NCBI GenBank assembly: GCA_017419405.1
Contig: JAFOLH010000015.1
Location: 1-64,000 of the forward strand
Length of the DNA stretch: 64,000 bases
Reading direction: 5' to 3'
DNA from: Renibacterium sp.
GTDB taxonomy: Bacteria > Actinomycetota > Actinomycetes > Actinomycetales > Micrococcaceae
Shown: positions 42,700-51,884 of the stretch, piece after piece
Layout: each line of letters opens with the position of its first letter
Position numbering within the stretch: the stretch's first letter is position 1
Notes under the pieces: model-generated
Databases searched by the model: none
Told to the model about the DNA's origin: nothing
Seen by the model: only the letters and a program-made list of their open reading frames with translations
Made by a program: the position numbers and the translations under genes

Positions 42700-44405
42700 T
42701 CGTCCGCCTCCTTCAGTTTCCCGGGATGTTCTACGGGCCCGGTCTGGACCAGATCCGCCACCGGCGCATCGGTCAGCCGGTCGAGCAGCAAATCCGAACC
42801 CCCCGGGGGCAAGCCCAAGGGCGAGTGGGTCACGTTCTGTCCGCGCTTCCGAGGCAGCGTGAGCCGGAAGCAAGCTCCGGCTCCGGGTTCGCTCCACACT
42901 TCCAGCTTTCCGTTGTGCAGCCGGCTGTCCTCGGTGGCAATCGCCAATCCCAGCCCGCTGCCGCCGGTGGTTCTGGCCCGGGCCGGGTCCGCCCGCCAGA
43001 AGCGGTCGAAAACCCGGGACAACGCCACCTCGTCCATGCCGATGCCGTGGTCCCGTACGGCCAGTGCGACCACGTCGGCGTCTGCCGCGATGTAGACCTC
43101 GATCGGTTTCTGCTCCCCGTGTTCTAGCGCGTTCACCACCAGATTGCGCAGAATCCGTTCGATCCGGCGCGGATCCATTTCGACGATGCAGCTGTTCCCG
43201 GGCACCGCGGAGACCAGCCGGATCGTCGATCCGATCCGATCCGCCAGGGGCGCACTGGCTTCCAGCACCTTGTCGATCACGGTGAAGATTTCCTGCGGTT
43301 CGGAGTCGAGGACCGCAGCGCCGGCGTCGAACCGGGAGATCTCCAACAAGTCCGCGAGCAGCGCCTGGAACCGCTCGACTTGGTGGTACATCAATTCCGC
43401 TGACCTCCGGTTCACCGGGTCGAAGCTTTCCCGCGCCTCGTAGAGCACTTCCGCGGCCATCCGGACGGTGGTCAACGGGGTCCGCAATTCGTGCGAAACG
43501 TCGGAGACGAAGTTCCGTTGCATGTGCGAGAGCGTGGCCAATTGGGTGATCTGTTCCTGCAAGGCATTGGCCATCTTGTTGAACGAGTCGGACAGCCGGG
43601 CGACTTCGTCCTCGCCTTTGACGTCCATCCGTTCGTTCAGCTCTCCGGCTGCGAGCTTCTCCGCGACCAGCGCGGCCTGGCTGACCGGCTGGACCACGTT
43701 CCGGGTCACGAACCAGGCGATTCCGGCAATCAGCACGAGCAGCAGTGCGCCAGCGATCCAGAGCACCGATTGGATGTAATTCAAGGTCTCCTGGGAGGAG
43801 TTCAAATCATAGACGAGATAGAGCTCGTAATCGTTGTCCGCCAAAGTCACCTGCGCACCGATCGCCACACCGGGCCTGGTGCCGGAGCTGCCCACCGGCA
43901 ACGGAATGGACTTCCAGAAAAGCCCGTCCGCCTGCTGCACCGCGGCGCGCAGATCATCCGGGATGATCGAAGCGGTCAGCCCGCCGCTGTCCAGGCTGGA
44001 GATCGGCAAGGAATTCTTCTGTCCCGGGATCGGGATCAGAATGTATTTGCGGTTGTTGCCCGAATCACCCAGCACCAGTTCGTTGAGCGTGTACCTGGCC
44101 TGTTGGCTCAGCACCGAAGCATCCGAAGCCGGGGTGCCGTTGAACCCGGCCTGGACCGTGGCGACGCCTCGAGCGGTCTCCGCCGTGGCCTGCAGCAAAC
44201 GCTCCCGGAACAGACCGGCAGCGATCTGGTTGGACAAGAAAATCCCGACGCCGCCGATCGCCACGAAAGCGACCAGGGTGGTGATCAACACCGTCCGGAA
44301 CTGCAAGGAACGCCGCAACCTGCCGACCAGCCAGTCGATCTCCCGCTTGACCAGCACCTTCACCGATTGCCAGAGTCCCCGGACAGCTCGGCGTTCCTCA
44401 GCCAT
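42696..44405 (-). CDS. mtrB: Sensor histidine kinase MtrB
   Basis: 569 residues. Two membrane helices (about 38-60 and 212-232) flank an extracytoplasmic sensor loop; then HAMP, the HisKA motif FVSDVSHELRTPLTTVRMA and an HATPase domain (RNLVVNALEHG, DHGIGM, GSGLGLAIA). With MtrA it controls cell division and wall-hydrolase genes in actinobacteria. The C-terminal tail beyond the kinase (from GQNVTHSPLG) is not conserved-looking. Starts 34 bases after mtrA. Confidence 0.96.
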   Translation of the reverse strand: MAEERRAVRGLWQSVKVLVKREIDWLVGRLRRSLQFRTVLITTLVAFVAIGGVGIFLSNQIAAGLFRERLLQATAETARGVATVQAGFNGTPASDASVLSQQARYTLNELVLGDSGNNRKYILIPIPGQKNSLPISSLDSGGLTASIIPDDLRAAVQQADGLFWKSIPLPVGSSGTRPGVAIGAQVTLADNDYELYLVYDLNSSQETLNYIQSVLWIAGALLLVLIAGIAWFVTRNVVQPVSQAALVAEKLAAGELNERMDVKGEDEVARLSDSFNKMANALQEQITQLATLSHMQRNFVSDVSHELRTPLTTVRMAAEVLYEARESFDPVNRRSAELMYHQVERFQALLADLLEISRFDAGAAVLDSEPQEIFTVIDKVLEASAPLADRIGSTIRLVSAVPGNSCIVEMDPRRIERILRNLVVNALEHGEQKPIEVYIAADADVVALAVRDHGIGMDEVALSRVFDRFWRADPARARTTGGSGLGLAIATEDSRLHNGKLEVWSEPGAGACFRLTLPRKRGQNVTHSPLGLPPGGSDLLLDRLTDAPVADLVQTGPVEHPGKLKEADE

Positions 44406-44439
44406 GCTGCGTCACTTCAGGGTTCGCCGGGACAAGCAA

Positions 44440-45114
44440 CTACTGGCCAGCCTTGTATCCGACTCCGCGCACGGTCAGCACCACCTCGGGGGCCTCCGGA
44501 TCACGTTCTATTTTCGAGCGCAGGCGCTGCACATGGACGTTCACCAACCGGGTGTCCGCGGCATGCCGGTAACCCCACACCTGTTCCAGCAGGAGTTCCC
44601 GGGTGAAAACCTGCCACGGCTTCCGGGCCAGTGCCACCAACAGGTCGAACTCCAGCGGGGTGAGCGAAATCCGTTCGTTCGCCCGGGTCACCAGATGACC
44701 CGCCACGTCGATCGTCACATCCGCGATTTTGAGCGTCTCCGGCGTCTTCTGGTCGCCAGGGCGCAACCTGGCCCGGACCCTGGCCACCAGCTCAGCCGGT
44801 TTGAAAGGCTTGGGCACGTAATCATCGGCACCCGACTCCAATCCGCGGACCACATCCGAAGTGTCGGCCTTGGCCGTGAGCATCACGATCGGCACATCGG
44901 ACTCGGCCCGGATCAACCGGCAGACTTCAATCCCGTCGATTCCCGGCAGCATCAGATCCAGCAGCACCAAGTCCGGTTTGCCGGCGCGGAAAATATCCAG
45001 GGCCTGAGTGCCGTCTGCGCAGAAAAACGGCTCGAATCCGTCATTGCGCAAGACGATGCCGATCATTTCTGCCAGTGCTTCGTCGTCGTCGATCACCAAA
45101 ATGCGTGCCTTCAT
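44440..45114 (-). CDS. mtrA: Response regulator MtrA
   Basis: 224 residues: receiver domain with acidic pocket VIDDDE, phospho-acceptor Asp53 in LVLLDLMLPG, Lys in PKPFKPAEL, then an OmpR-type winged helix (SLTPLEFDLLVALA, RLVNVHVQRLRSKIE, VRGVGYKAGQ). Partner of MtrB just downstream. ATG 45114 gives the family start MKARILVIDDD; the upstream in-frame codons belong to the divergent promoter region shared with the membrane-protein operon. Confidence 0.97.
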   Translation of the reverse strand: MKARILVIDDDEALAEMIGIVLRNDGFEPFFCADGTQALDIFRAGKPDLVLLDLMLPGIDGIEVCRLIRAESDVPIVMLTAKADTSDVVRGLESGADDYVPKPFKPAELVARVRARLRPGDQKTPETLKIADVTIDVAGHLVTRANERISLTPLEFDLLVALARKPWQVFTRELLLEQVWGYRHAADTRLVNVHVQRLRSKIERDPEAPEVVLTVRGVGYKAGQ

Positions 45115-45289
45115 GTCTCTATATTCGCCTATTCTCTGGACTTGTGCCCTATCGACCTGCCCGCAAGCGACAAATATCCCCGGGTGGCGATGCTCCAGCA
45201 CGGACTTTTCCGGCGGTTTTCTGGGTAGGCTAGTCGGGAATGTATTGGCAGCCGACCACGGCGACCCGATGGAGAGGGATTCTTCGCGC

Positions 45290-46537
45290 ATGTCGATGGG
45301 AAACAACTCGACGCCAGAACCCGCACCGGGCCCGCCGCCGGCCTGGGGCCAACCGCCAGCCTGGGGCCAACCGGCCCAAGGCGGGCAACCGCCCCAATGG
45401 GGCCAGCAACCTCAGTGGGGCCAACCGGCCCCCGGGTGGCAGCAACCGGCATGGGGCGGCCCCGGGCTGCCGCAACCCGGACCACAGCAATATCTGGCCC
45501 CGCCGAAGCCCGGAGTGATTCCGCTGCGCCCGCTCGGCTTGGGTGAAATCCTGGACGGCGCCTTCCAAACCGCACGGCGCAATGGCCGCGCGATGTTCGG
45601 CTCGGCCCTGCTGGTGCAGGCAATTTCAACCGTCCTGACCATCCTGGTGCTCGCCTTGATCGGTGGCGCTTCGCTCTTCGCGCTGTTCGCCGACGGCACC
45701 TCCGGCAACCAGGTACCGGAGTCGGTTGCGGCCAGCCTGATCGTGACCTTGCTCGGCGCAGGCGGCGTTTCGGTGATCGTTTCGGTGATCGGCACGATGG
45801 TGATGCAAGGCGTCCTGGTGATTCCGGTGATGCGCGCGACCGTGAACCGGCAAACCGGTTTCCGGCAGATGTGGCGCCTGGCAAAACCGCGGGTCTGGAC
45901 CTTGGTCCTGCTCGCGCTGCTGTACTCGGTGGTGGCGATACTGATGATCACGCTGCTGGGCCTGACCGCCGTCGTGCTGTTTTTGTCGATCAGCTTCATC
46001 AGCATTCCGATCAGCTTCCTGATCCTGCTGGGGTTCGCCGCCCTGGCCGTCTGGATCGGCACCAAACTGATCCTGGCCCCGGCTGCGATCGTCGTCGAGG
46101 GGCACTCGGTTTTTTCCGCCATCGGACGATCCTGGGATCTGACCGGAGGCAATTTCTGGCGGACGTTCGGCACCTACTTCCTCGCCCAACTCATCGTCGG
46201 AGCCATTTCGGCGGTGATCAGCGTTCCGGTCGGTTTGGTGATCGGGTTGCTCTCCCAGGTGCTCAACCCCAACCCGAAGCCCAGTGAAGCGATTGCCATC
46301 GCGATCATCACCCAACTGATCTCCTACCTCGTCTCGGCCTTGATCGGCGCGGTCGCGCTGGCCTTCCAAACCGGCGTCCTGGCCTTGCTCTACGTCGATC
46401 TCCGGATGCGCAAAGAAGGCTTCGACCTGGCCCTGCTCAAGGACCTGGAAAGCACCGATGCGGCCGCCCAGGACGGCATCCCCGGAGCTCCGGCGAACGC
46501 TGCGGCGCCGCCTCCGGCGAGTTGGCCCGGCACATGA
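45290..46537 (+). CDS. Membrane protein with Pro/Trp-rich repeat N-terminus
   Basis: 415 residues. The first 70 form a disordered tail with repeated PAWGQP / PQWGQ units. Six to eight hydrophobic segments follow between about 100 and 375. VIPLRPLGLGEILDGAFQTARRN and a central AAIVVEGHSVFSAIGRSWDLT are typical of actinobacterial proteins annotated with a glycerophosphoryl diester phosphodiesterase-type membrane domain; no catalytic residues are seen. ATG 45290 follows GAGAGGG at some distance; ATG 45269 is possible. It shares its promoter region with mtrA and overlaps the next gene by four bases. Confidence 0.8.
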   Translation: MSMGNNSTPEPAPGPPPAWGQPPAWGQPAQGGQPPQWGQQPQWGQPAPGWQQPAWGGPGLPQPGPQQYLAPPKPGVIPLRPLGLGEILDGAFQTARRNGRAMFGSALLVQAISTVLTILVLALIGGASLFALFADGTSGNQVPESVAASLIVTLLGAGGVSVIVSVIGTMVMQGVLVIPVMRATVNRQTGFRQMWRLAKPRVWTLVLLALLYSVVAILMITLLGLTAVVLFLSISFISIPISFLILLGFAALAVWIGTKLILAPAAIVVEGHSVFSAIGRSWDLTGGNFWRTFGTYFLAQLIVGAISAVISVPVGLVIGLLSQVLNPNPKPSEAIAIAIITQLISYLVSALIGAVALAFQTGVLALLYVDLRMRKEGFDLALLKDLESTDAAAQDGIPGAPANAAAPPPASWPGT

Positions 46538-47235
46538 TTCCCAGCCCCGCCCTGGCTGTCCGCAGCCTGGACGTTCCGGTGGATCCCGATGCCGAGCAAG
46601 CCAGGCAGTGGGCGGTCGACGAGCTGTCCAAACAGCCCTATCAAGCTGCCAAGCCCGGCCTGCTCCAGCAAATCTGGCAGTCGATCGTCGACTTCTTCAA
46701 CAATTTGGTCTCCGGACTGCAGAACTTCACCGGTGCCGACGGCGGCGTGATCGGCACGGTCCTGGTCCTCGTCGTCATCTCGCTGATTGCCGCGTTGATT
46801 TTCCTGCTCCGCCCCCGTTTGCTCCATCGCAACAAACCGGATGCTGACGTCTTCGAAGCCGAGCCGGCTTTGAGCGCAGCGGAACACCGGCAGCGCGCAG
46901 CGGCGGCAGCGGCCGCCGGAGACTATGACAATGCGGTCGCCGAGCTCTTCCGCGCACTGGTCCGGGCTGCCGAGGAACGGGTGGTCATCGACCCGCAACC
47001 GGGCCGGACCGCTGATGAAGTGGTGCGCGGATTGGCCGCTGCCTTCGGTTCCGAGGCCGGCCGGTTGCGCCGGGCCGCCGCCTTGTTCAACCGGGTCCGC
47101 TATGCCGTGCACCAGCCCGGAACCGCGATGGCCGGGGCATCCGATTACCAGTGGTTGCAGGGACTCGACGAATCATTGCGGCAACTCCGCCCCGCCCACG
47201 ACGAGGCACGGCTCGATTGGGTGGCCCCGCAATGA
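46534..47235 (+). CDS. DUF4129 domain protein
   Basis: 233 residues. One membrane helix at about 71-95 (GTVLVLVVISLIAALIFLL), preceded by an extracytoplasmic amphipathic region and followed by a cytoplasmic helical DUF4129 domain (AALFRALVRA-type YDNAVAELFRALVRAAEER, ending YQWLQGLDE). DUF4129 is often fused to transglutaminases; here it is alone. ATG 46534 overlaps the preceding stop in ATGA; a TTG twelve bases earlier is less likely. Part of the coupled DUF4129-DUF4350-MoxR-DUF58 set. Confidence 0.85.
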   Translation: MIPSPALAVRSLDVPVDPDAEQARQWAVDELSKQPYQAAKPGLLQQIWQSIVDFFNNLVSGLQNFTGADGGVIGTVLVLVVISLIAALIFLLRPRLLHRNKPDADVFEAEPALSAAEHRQRAAAAAAAGDYDNAVAELFRALVRAAEERVVIDPQPGRTADEVVRGLAAAFGSEAGRLRRAAALFNRVRYAVHQPGTAMAGASDYQWLQGLDESLRQLRPAHDEARLDWVAPQ

Positions 47236-48443
47236 GCGCCCTGACCGAGCAACCGATCGGAAGCCAGGGGCCGTCCGATGCCGGCGGCACCCCGACAACC
47301 GCAGCCGGCCGATTCCGCGGCTGGCTGCGCCGATCGCGGTTCTGGCTGATCATCGGCGGCGTCTTCTTGCTGGTTTGCGCTTTCGCACTGAGCAGCACCA
47401 TGGGCAATTCGGCGCGCTCCGCATTGGATCTCGCAGCCACGAATCCCGCTCCGAACGGCGCCATGGCCGCTGCCGAGATCCTCCAGCGCAACGGCGTCGG
47501 CATCACCCGGACGGATAGCCTGAGCGACACGCTGAACACGCTCTCGGCCGCGGGAGCCGCCGAAACGACCGTGCTCGTCTATGACCCGAAAAGCTTCCTG
47601 AACGCGGACCAGGCCGGCCAGTTGCGCAGCTCCGGGGCACGTTTGGTCGCCATCGCACCGGGACCATTGGCGCTCGCGGCCCTGGACCCCCAAGTCAAAT
47701 CGGCGGGCCGGCTGCAGGCTGATCCGGACCGGCCCCAGGTCCCGGCCGGCTGCGGCAATCCCGACGCGATGGCCGCCGGCAGCATCGATCCGGGATCGAG
47801 CAATCAGTTCACCGGCCCGACGTCCTGTTTCGGCGGAATCGTCGCGCAGAGCCAGGACGGCCGGTTCACCGCCGTTGGCAGCACCGGATTGTTCCGCAAC
47901 GATGGTTTGGCCAAATCCGGCAATGCCGCTCTGGCGCTCCGCTTGCTGGGCAAGGATCGGAATCTGGTCTGGTATTTGCCCAGCGTGAAAGACCTGGCCA
48001 GCAGTGATGGCCAACCTTCGCTGAGCGATCTGCAACCGGCGTGGTTGGCCCCGCTGGGAGTCTGGTTGCTGATCGTCGGGATCCTGGCGGTACTCTGGCG
48101 CGGACGCCGGGATGGTCCGCTGGTCGAGGAACCGCTCCCGGTCTCGGTCAAGGCGGCGGAAACCGTTCTGGGCCGGGCCCGGCTGTACCAGGACGGCCGC
48201 GCCCTGGCGCAAGCCGCGGACAATCTCCGCGCCGCGGCCCTGCAACGACTGGCAATCCGGTTCCGGATCGGTCGGGAGGCGAGCGCCGACGCCGTGGTGC
48301 TGGCTGTGCTGGAACACTCCGCGCTGCCCGAAGCCGAGGTGCGCAGAATCCTGCAACCGGCCAAGCCGGCTTCGGAGAGCCAATTTTTGATCTGGGCGCA
48401 ACAACTGGAAACGCTCGAACGCGAAGTAGAAAGGGAACCCTAA
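47232..48443 (+). CDS. DUF4350 domain membrane protein
   Basis: 403 residues with membrane helices at about 36-56 and 283-302 that bracket an extracytoplasmic DUF4350 domain (NPAPNGAMAAAEILQRNGV, TVLVYDPKSFLNADQ, ALRLLGKDRNLVWYLPS). The fold resembles a glutamine-amidotransferase-like sugar- or ligand-binding domain; no function is proven. A helical cytoplasmic tail of about 100 residues follows. Four-base ATGA overlap with the upstream gene. Confidence 0.85.
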   Translation: MSALTEQPIGSQGPSDAGGTPTTAAGRFRGWLRRSRFWLIIGGVFLLVCAFALSSTMGNSARSALDLAATNPAPNGAMAAAEILQRNGVGITRTDSLSDTLNTLSAAGAAETTVLVYDPKSFLNADQAGQLRSSGARLVAIAPGPLALAALDPQVKSAGRLQADPDRPQVPAGCGNPDAMAAGSIDPGSSNQFTGPTSCFGGIVAQSQDGRFTAVGSTGLFRNDGLAKSGNAALALRLLGKDRNLVWYLPSVKDLASSDGQPSLSDLQPAWLAPLGVWLLIVGILAVLWRGRRDGPLVEEPLPVSVKAAETVLGRARLYQDGRALAQAADNLRAAALQRLAIRFRIGREASADAVVLAVLEHSALPEAEVRRILQPAKPASESQFLIWAQQLETLEREVEREP

Positions 48444-48446
48444 AGC

Positions 48447-49502
48447 ATGAGCGAACACCCGCTGCCGGAAACCGATGGAACCGAACCGCTCGGCGCTGGA
48501 CTTGCTGAGGCAGGCCGGCGAAGCCAGCTTGCCGCCGACTCCGGCTCCAGCCCGCACCCGGAGTTGCAGGCCCTGCTCGCAGTGCGTGCCGAGGTCGCCA
48601 AAGCGGTCGTCGGCCAAGACGCCACCGTGACCGGGATGCTGATCGGCTTGCTCGCGCGCGGGCACGTCCTGCTCGAAGGCGTGCCCGGGGTCGCCAAAAC
48701 GCTCCTGGTCCGGGCGCTCTCCACGGCGTTGAACCTGGATACCAAACGGGTCCAGTTCACCCCCGACCTGATGCCCGGAGATGTCACCGGTTCCTTGGTT
48801 TACGACAACCACTCCGCAGCCTTCAGCTTCCGCGAAGGGCCGGTGTTCACCAACATCCTGCTCGCCGACGAAATCAACCGCACTCCCCCGAAAACCCAAG
48901 CTTCGCTGCTCGAGGCGATGGAAGAACATCAAGTCTCAGTCGATGGCGTGAGCCGTCCGCTGCCGACTCCGTTCATGGTGGCCGCCACGCAGAATCCGGT
49001 GGAGTACGAAGGCACCTACCCGCTCCCGGAAGCCCAGTTGGACCGGTTCCTGCTCAAACTCACCATGCCGCTGCCCGGCCGGGAGGAAGAAATCGAAGTG
49101 ATCCGCCGGCACAGCGTCGGTTTCGACCCCCGGGACCTCAAAGCCGCGGGGATCCGGCCGGTGGCCGGAGCCGACGAGCTGGCCGCCGCCCGCGCTGCGG
49201 TCAATGCGGTGGGGATCTCGCCCGAGGTCACCGCCTACATCGTGGACCTGGTCCGGGCCACCCGGGTCACGCCTTCCTTCCAACTCGGGGTTTCGCCGCG
49301 TGGCGCCACCGCGCTGCTGAACACCTCACGGGCTTGGGCTTGGCTGTGCGGGCGCAATTTCGTCACTCCGGACGACGTCAAAGCGCTCACCCTGCCCGCA
49401 CTCCGGCATCGAGTGGCGCTGCGTCCCGAGGCGCATATGGACGGCGTTCAGGTGGACGGCGTGCTGGCCAGCATTCTGGCCACTGTGCCGGTTCCCCGTT
49501 AG
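48447..49502 (+). CDS. MoxR-family AAA+ ATPase
   Basis: 351 residues. Walker A lies in HVLLEGVPGVAKTLLVRAL, Walker B in NILLADEINRTPPKTQASLL, sensor 1 in FMVAATQNPVEYEGTYPL and a lid domain follows. MoxR ATPases act as chaperones in metal insertion or assembly of complexes, often paired with DUF58 and VWA proteins, as here. AAGGGA precedes the ATG, three bases after the DUF4350 stop. Confidence 0.93.
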   Translation: MSEHPLPETDGTEPLGAGLAEAGRRSQLAADSGSSPHPELQALLAVRAEVAKAVVGQDATVTGMLIGLLARGHVLLEGVPGVAKTLLVRALSTALNLDTKRVQFTPDLMPGDVTGSLVYDNHSAAFSFREGPVFTNILLADEINRTPPKTQASLLEAMEEHQVSVDGVSRPLPTPFMVAATQNPVEYEGTYPLPEAQLDRFLLKLTMPLPGREEEIEVIRRHSVGFDPRDLKAAGIRPVAGADELAAARAAVNAVGISPEVTAYIVDLVRATRVTPSFQLGVSPRGATALLNTSRAWAWLCGRNFVTPDDVKALTLPALRHRVALRPEAHMDGVQVDGVLASILATVPVPR

Positions 49503-49508
49503 GCCGCA

Positions 49509-50801
49509 ATGGCCATCACCGGACGATTCGTCCTGATCGCCCTGATCGGCGCCTTGCCGATCGTGTTGTTCCCGCAGCCCACGACACTGCTGGTCTGGGC
49601 TTTGCTCCTGCTGCTGGCATTGCTCGTGGATTTGTTCGCCGCCGCCTCCCCCCGGCGCTTGCGGTTCGCGCGGCAGCTTCCGCAATCGGTGCGTTTGGAT
49701 GAAACCTGTGATTCCGCATTGCTCGTGGCGAATGACGGGAACCGGACCTTGCGCGCCCGGATCAAAGACGGTTGGCAGCCTTCGGCCGGAGTGCAGCACG
49801 AACGGCACACCGTGTCGATTCCAGCGCACGAAAGACGTCGCTTGGCTGCCCCCTTGCGCCCGGTCCGGCGCGGCGATCTGCACACGGCAACCGTGACCGT
49901 ACGTTCTTTCGGCCCGCTGGGCCTGGCCGCACGGCAGCTCACCGTGCCGGTCCCCGGCACTTTGCGGGTGCTGCCGCCGTTCCGGGCGAAGCGGCATCTT
50001 CCCTCGAAACTGCGCCGATTGCGCGAGCTCGACGGCCGGGCCGCAGTGCAGATCCGCGGCGCCGGAACCGAGTTCGATTCGCTGCGCGACTATGTGCGCG
50101 GCGACGACATCCGTTCCATCGATTGGCGGGCCACGGCCCGACGGCAGGCCATCGTGGTGCGCACCTGGCGGCCGGAACGCGACCGCCGGGTGGTCATCCT
50201 GATGGACACGTCCCGGACATCGGCCGCGCGGATCGCGGACGAACCGCGCTTGGACACCGAGATCGAAGCCGCGTTATTGCTCGCGGTCCTCGCCGAGCGC
50301 GGCGGCGACCGGGTGGACTTCCTGGCCTTCGACCGCAGAGCCCGGGCCCGGGTCACCTCGAGCCAGAAAGGCAATCTGCTCGCGGCCCTGGTCCAGGCGA
50401 TGGCACCGCTGCAATCCGAACTGATCGAACTCGACTGGTCTCAGATTCCGGCGCAGGTCAACGGCATCTCGGCACACCGCTCGCTGGTCGTGCTGCTGAC
50501 CTCATTGGACTCCGGCTCTGCCGAGGCCGGTTTGCTGCCGACGGTCGGGCAGCTCGCCCAAAAACACGTCGTGGTAGTGGCCGCGGTGCTCGATCCGTTG
50601 CTTTCGACCATGCGCGCGCAACGCGATACCGGCACCGAGGCTTTCCGTGCTGCATCCGCGGAACGGGCCATCCTGGACCGCGCCGCAGTCAGCGCGCAGC
50701 TCAAACAGCTCGGCGCCGAAGTGGTCGACGCGGAACCGGCCGAACTGCCGCCGAGGCTGGCCGACATGTACATCAGGCTCAAAGCCGCCGGGCGGCTTTG
50801 A
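49509..50801 (+). CDS. DUF58 domain protein
   Basis: 430 residues. Two membrane helices near the start (about 6-42), an immunoglobulin-like stretch, then the DUF58 signature DSLRDYVRGDDIRSIDWRAT, and a VWA-like domain (VVILMDTSRTS, LAFDRRARARV). It is the usual partner of MoxR. The MIDAS-type D-x-S-x-S is partly kept (DTSRTS). Six bases separate it from moxR; it ends the operon that began at 45290. Confidence 0.9.
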   Translation: MAITGRFVLIALIGALPIVLFPQPTTLLVWALLLLLALLVDLFAAASPRRLRFARQLPQSVRLDETCDSALLVANDGNRTLRARIKDGWQPSAGVQHERHTVSIPAHERRRLAAPLRPVRRGDLHTATVTVRSFGPLGLAARQLTVPVPGTLRVLPPFRAKRHLPSKLRRLRELDGRAAVQIRGAGTEFDSLRDYVRGDDIRSIDWRATARRQAIVVRTWRPERDRRVVILMDTSRTSAARIADEPRLDTEIEAALLLAVLAERGGDRVDFLAFDRRARARVTSSQKGNLLAALVQAMAPLQSELIELDWSQIPAQVNGISAHRSLVVLLTSLDSGSAEAGLLPTVGQLAQKHVVVVAAVLDPLLSTMRAQRDTGTEAFRAASAERAILDRAAVSAQLKQLGAEVVDAEPAELPPRLADMYIRLKAAGRL

Positions 50802-50843
50802 GCCGATCCGCTGAATCCGCGCCGCCTGAGCGTGCCGCATCGA

Positions 50844-50885
50844 ATCTGCCCTGCTTCACATCTGCTCTGCTTCAAATCTGCTCTG
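50844..50885 (+). promoter_or_regulatory. Three direct repeats ATCTGCYCTG upstream of the XRE regulator
   Basis: ATCTGCCCTG at 50844-50853, ATCTGCTCTG at 50860-50869 and again at 50876-50885, spaced at exactly 16 bases and separated by CTTCAC/CTTCAA. The third ends twelve bases before a possible -35. The same ten bases recur in the palindrome upstream of the clpP pair. Candidate operator or activator sites, by inference. Confidence 0.6.
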
Positions 50886-50896
50886 GGCGGATAACG

Positions 50897-50925
50897 TTTG
50901 CGCTCGCCGGGCTTCGCCCTAGGCT
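50897..50925 (+). promoter_or_regulatory. Possible promoter of the XRE regulator
   Basis: TTTGCG (50897-50902), 17-base spacer, TAGGCT (50920-50925), seven bases before the ATG. A transcript from here would be nearly leaderless. Confidence 0.4.
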
Positions 50926-50931
50926 GGAGCC

Positions 50932-51288
50932 ATGGTTGAACCACTTTTGCGCTCGGTGCACGGCGAGGCGCTGCGACGCGCGCGACGGCGACAGGGACGC
51001 ACCCTCGACGAAGTCGCCGGGAGCGCCGGCATCTCGACCCAGTATTTGTCCGAAATCGAGCGTGGCCGCAAAGAGCCGTCGTCGGAAATCCTGGCTGCGG
51101 TCTGCCGGGCCCTGGGCTGGAACCTGCTAACTCTCACGCTTGCCGCACAGCGCCGGTACCTGGAACTCGGCCACATTGCCCAGAACCCGGAAACCCCGAC
51201 GGCGCTTGGCGTTCTGCCGGGTCCGGCGGAAAGACCGGTCCGGGAAACTGCCCACAGTCCGGCGGCGTATCAGCTCCGGGCAGCCTGA
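50932..51288 (+). CDS. PopR/ClgR-like XRE-family regulator of Clp protease genes
   Basis: 118 residues. The helix-turn-helix (about 12-66) reads [51 protein letters not shown], very close to ClgR/PopR, activators of clp genes in Streptomyces, Corynebacterium and Mycobacterium. The chain ends in Leu-Arg-Ala-Ala; PopR and ClgR carry C-terminal Ala residues that make them ClpP substrates. It faces the two clpP genes, overlapping the end of the nearer one by 19 bases on opposite strands. Direct repeats lie upstream. Assignment as PopR rather than ClgR rests on the adjacent clpP pair. Confidence 0.82.
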   Translation: MVEPLLRSVHGEALRRARRRQGRTLDEVAGSAGISTQYLSEIERGRKEPSSEILAAVCRALGWNLLTLTLAAQRRYLELGHIAQNPETPTALGVLPGPAERPVRETAHSPAAYQLRAA

Positions 51289-51884
51289 GCCCGATTCTTG
51301 CGCGATCCGATGATCGCATCGGCCAAGCCGTAATCCACGGCTTCCTGCGCCGTGAAGATCTTGTCCCGCAAAGTGTCTTTGCGCAGCACCTCCAAAGATT
51401 GCCCGGTGCGCTCGGCGAGCACCTCTTCCACTTGCGCCCGGACCCTGGCCATCTCCCGGGCATGCACGGACAGATCGGCCAACGTCCCACGGCCCTGTCC
51501 GGAAGGCTGGTGCAGCAGCACCCTGGCATGCGCCAACAAACTCCGTTTGCCCTTCGCCCCGGCCGCGAGCAGAACCGCCGAGGCCGACGCCGCCTGCCCC
51601 ATGCAGACCGTGGCCACTTCCGGCCGGATGAAGTCCATGGTGTCCAAAATCGCCATCAACGCAGTATGCGAACCACCGGGCGAATTGATGTAGAGGTAGA
51701 TGTCTTCGTCCGGATTGTCCGATTCCAGGAAAATCAATTGCGCCATGATCACATTGGCCACGTCGTCGTCGATCTCGGACCCGATGAACACGATCCGGTC
51801 CCGCACCAGCCGGGAGAAGACGTCGTAACTGCGTTCCCCGAACGGGGTTTTCTCGACCACCGTGGGAATCGTGTAGTGGCTCAT
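51270..51884 (-). CDS. clpP: ATP-dependent Clp protease proteolytic subunit (second of pair)
   Basis: 204-residue serine peptidase subunit. Catalytic triad residues are present: Ser100 in [12 protein letters not shown], His125 in [11 protein letters not shown] and Asp170 in [10 protein letters not shown]. The YINSPGGS loop forms the oxyanion-hole region. Actinobacteria need two different ClpP subunits that form mixed 14-mers, fitting the tandem arrangement. ATG 51884 overlaps the stop of the upstream clpP (ATGA), so the two are made in step. No clpX or clpC is nearby, as in the Streptomyces clpP3-clpP4 locus. Confidence 0.95.
   Translation of the reverse strand: MSHYTIPTVVEKTPFGERSYDVFSRLVRDRIVFIGSEIDDDVANVIMAQLIFLESDNPDEDIYLYINSPGGSHTALMAILDTMDFIRPEVATVCMGQAASASAVLLAAGAKGKRSLLAHARVLLHQPSGQGRGTLADLSVHAREMARVRAQVEEVLAERTGQSLEVLRKDTLRDKIFTAQEAVDYGLADAIIGSRKNRAQAARS

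Noticed and set aside
44406-44439. Separate promoter between mtrA and mtrB
   Set aside because: Only 34 bases with no recognisable promoter elements; co-transcription is simpler.
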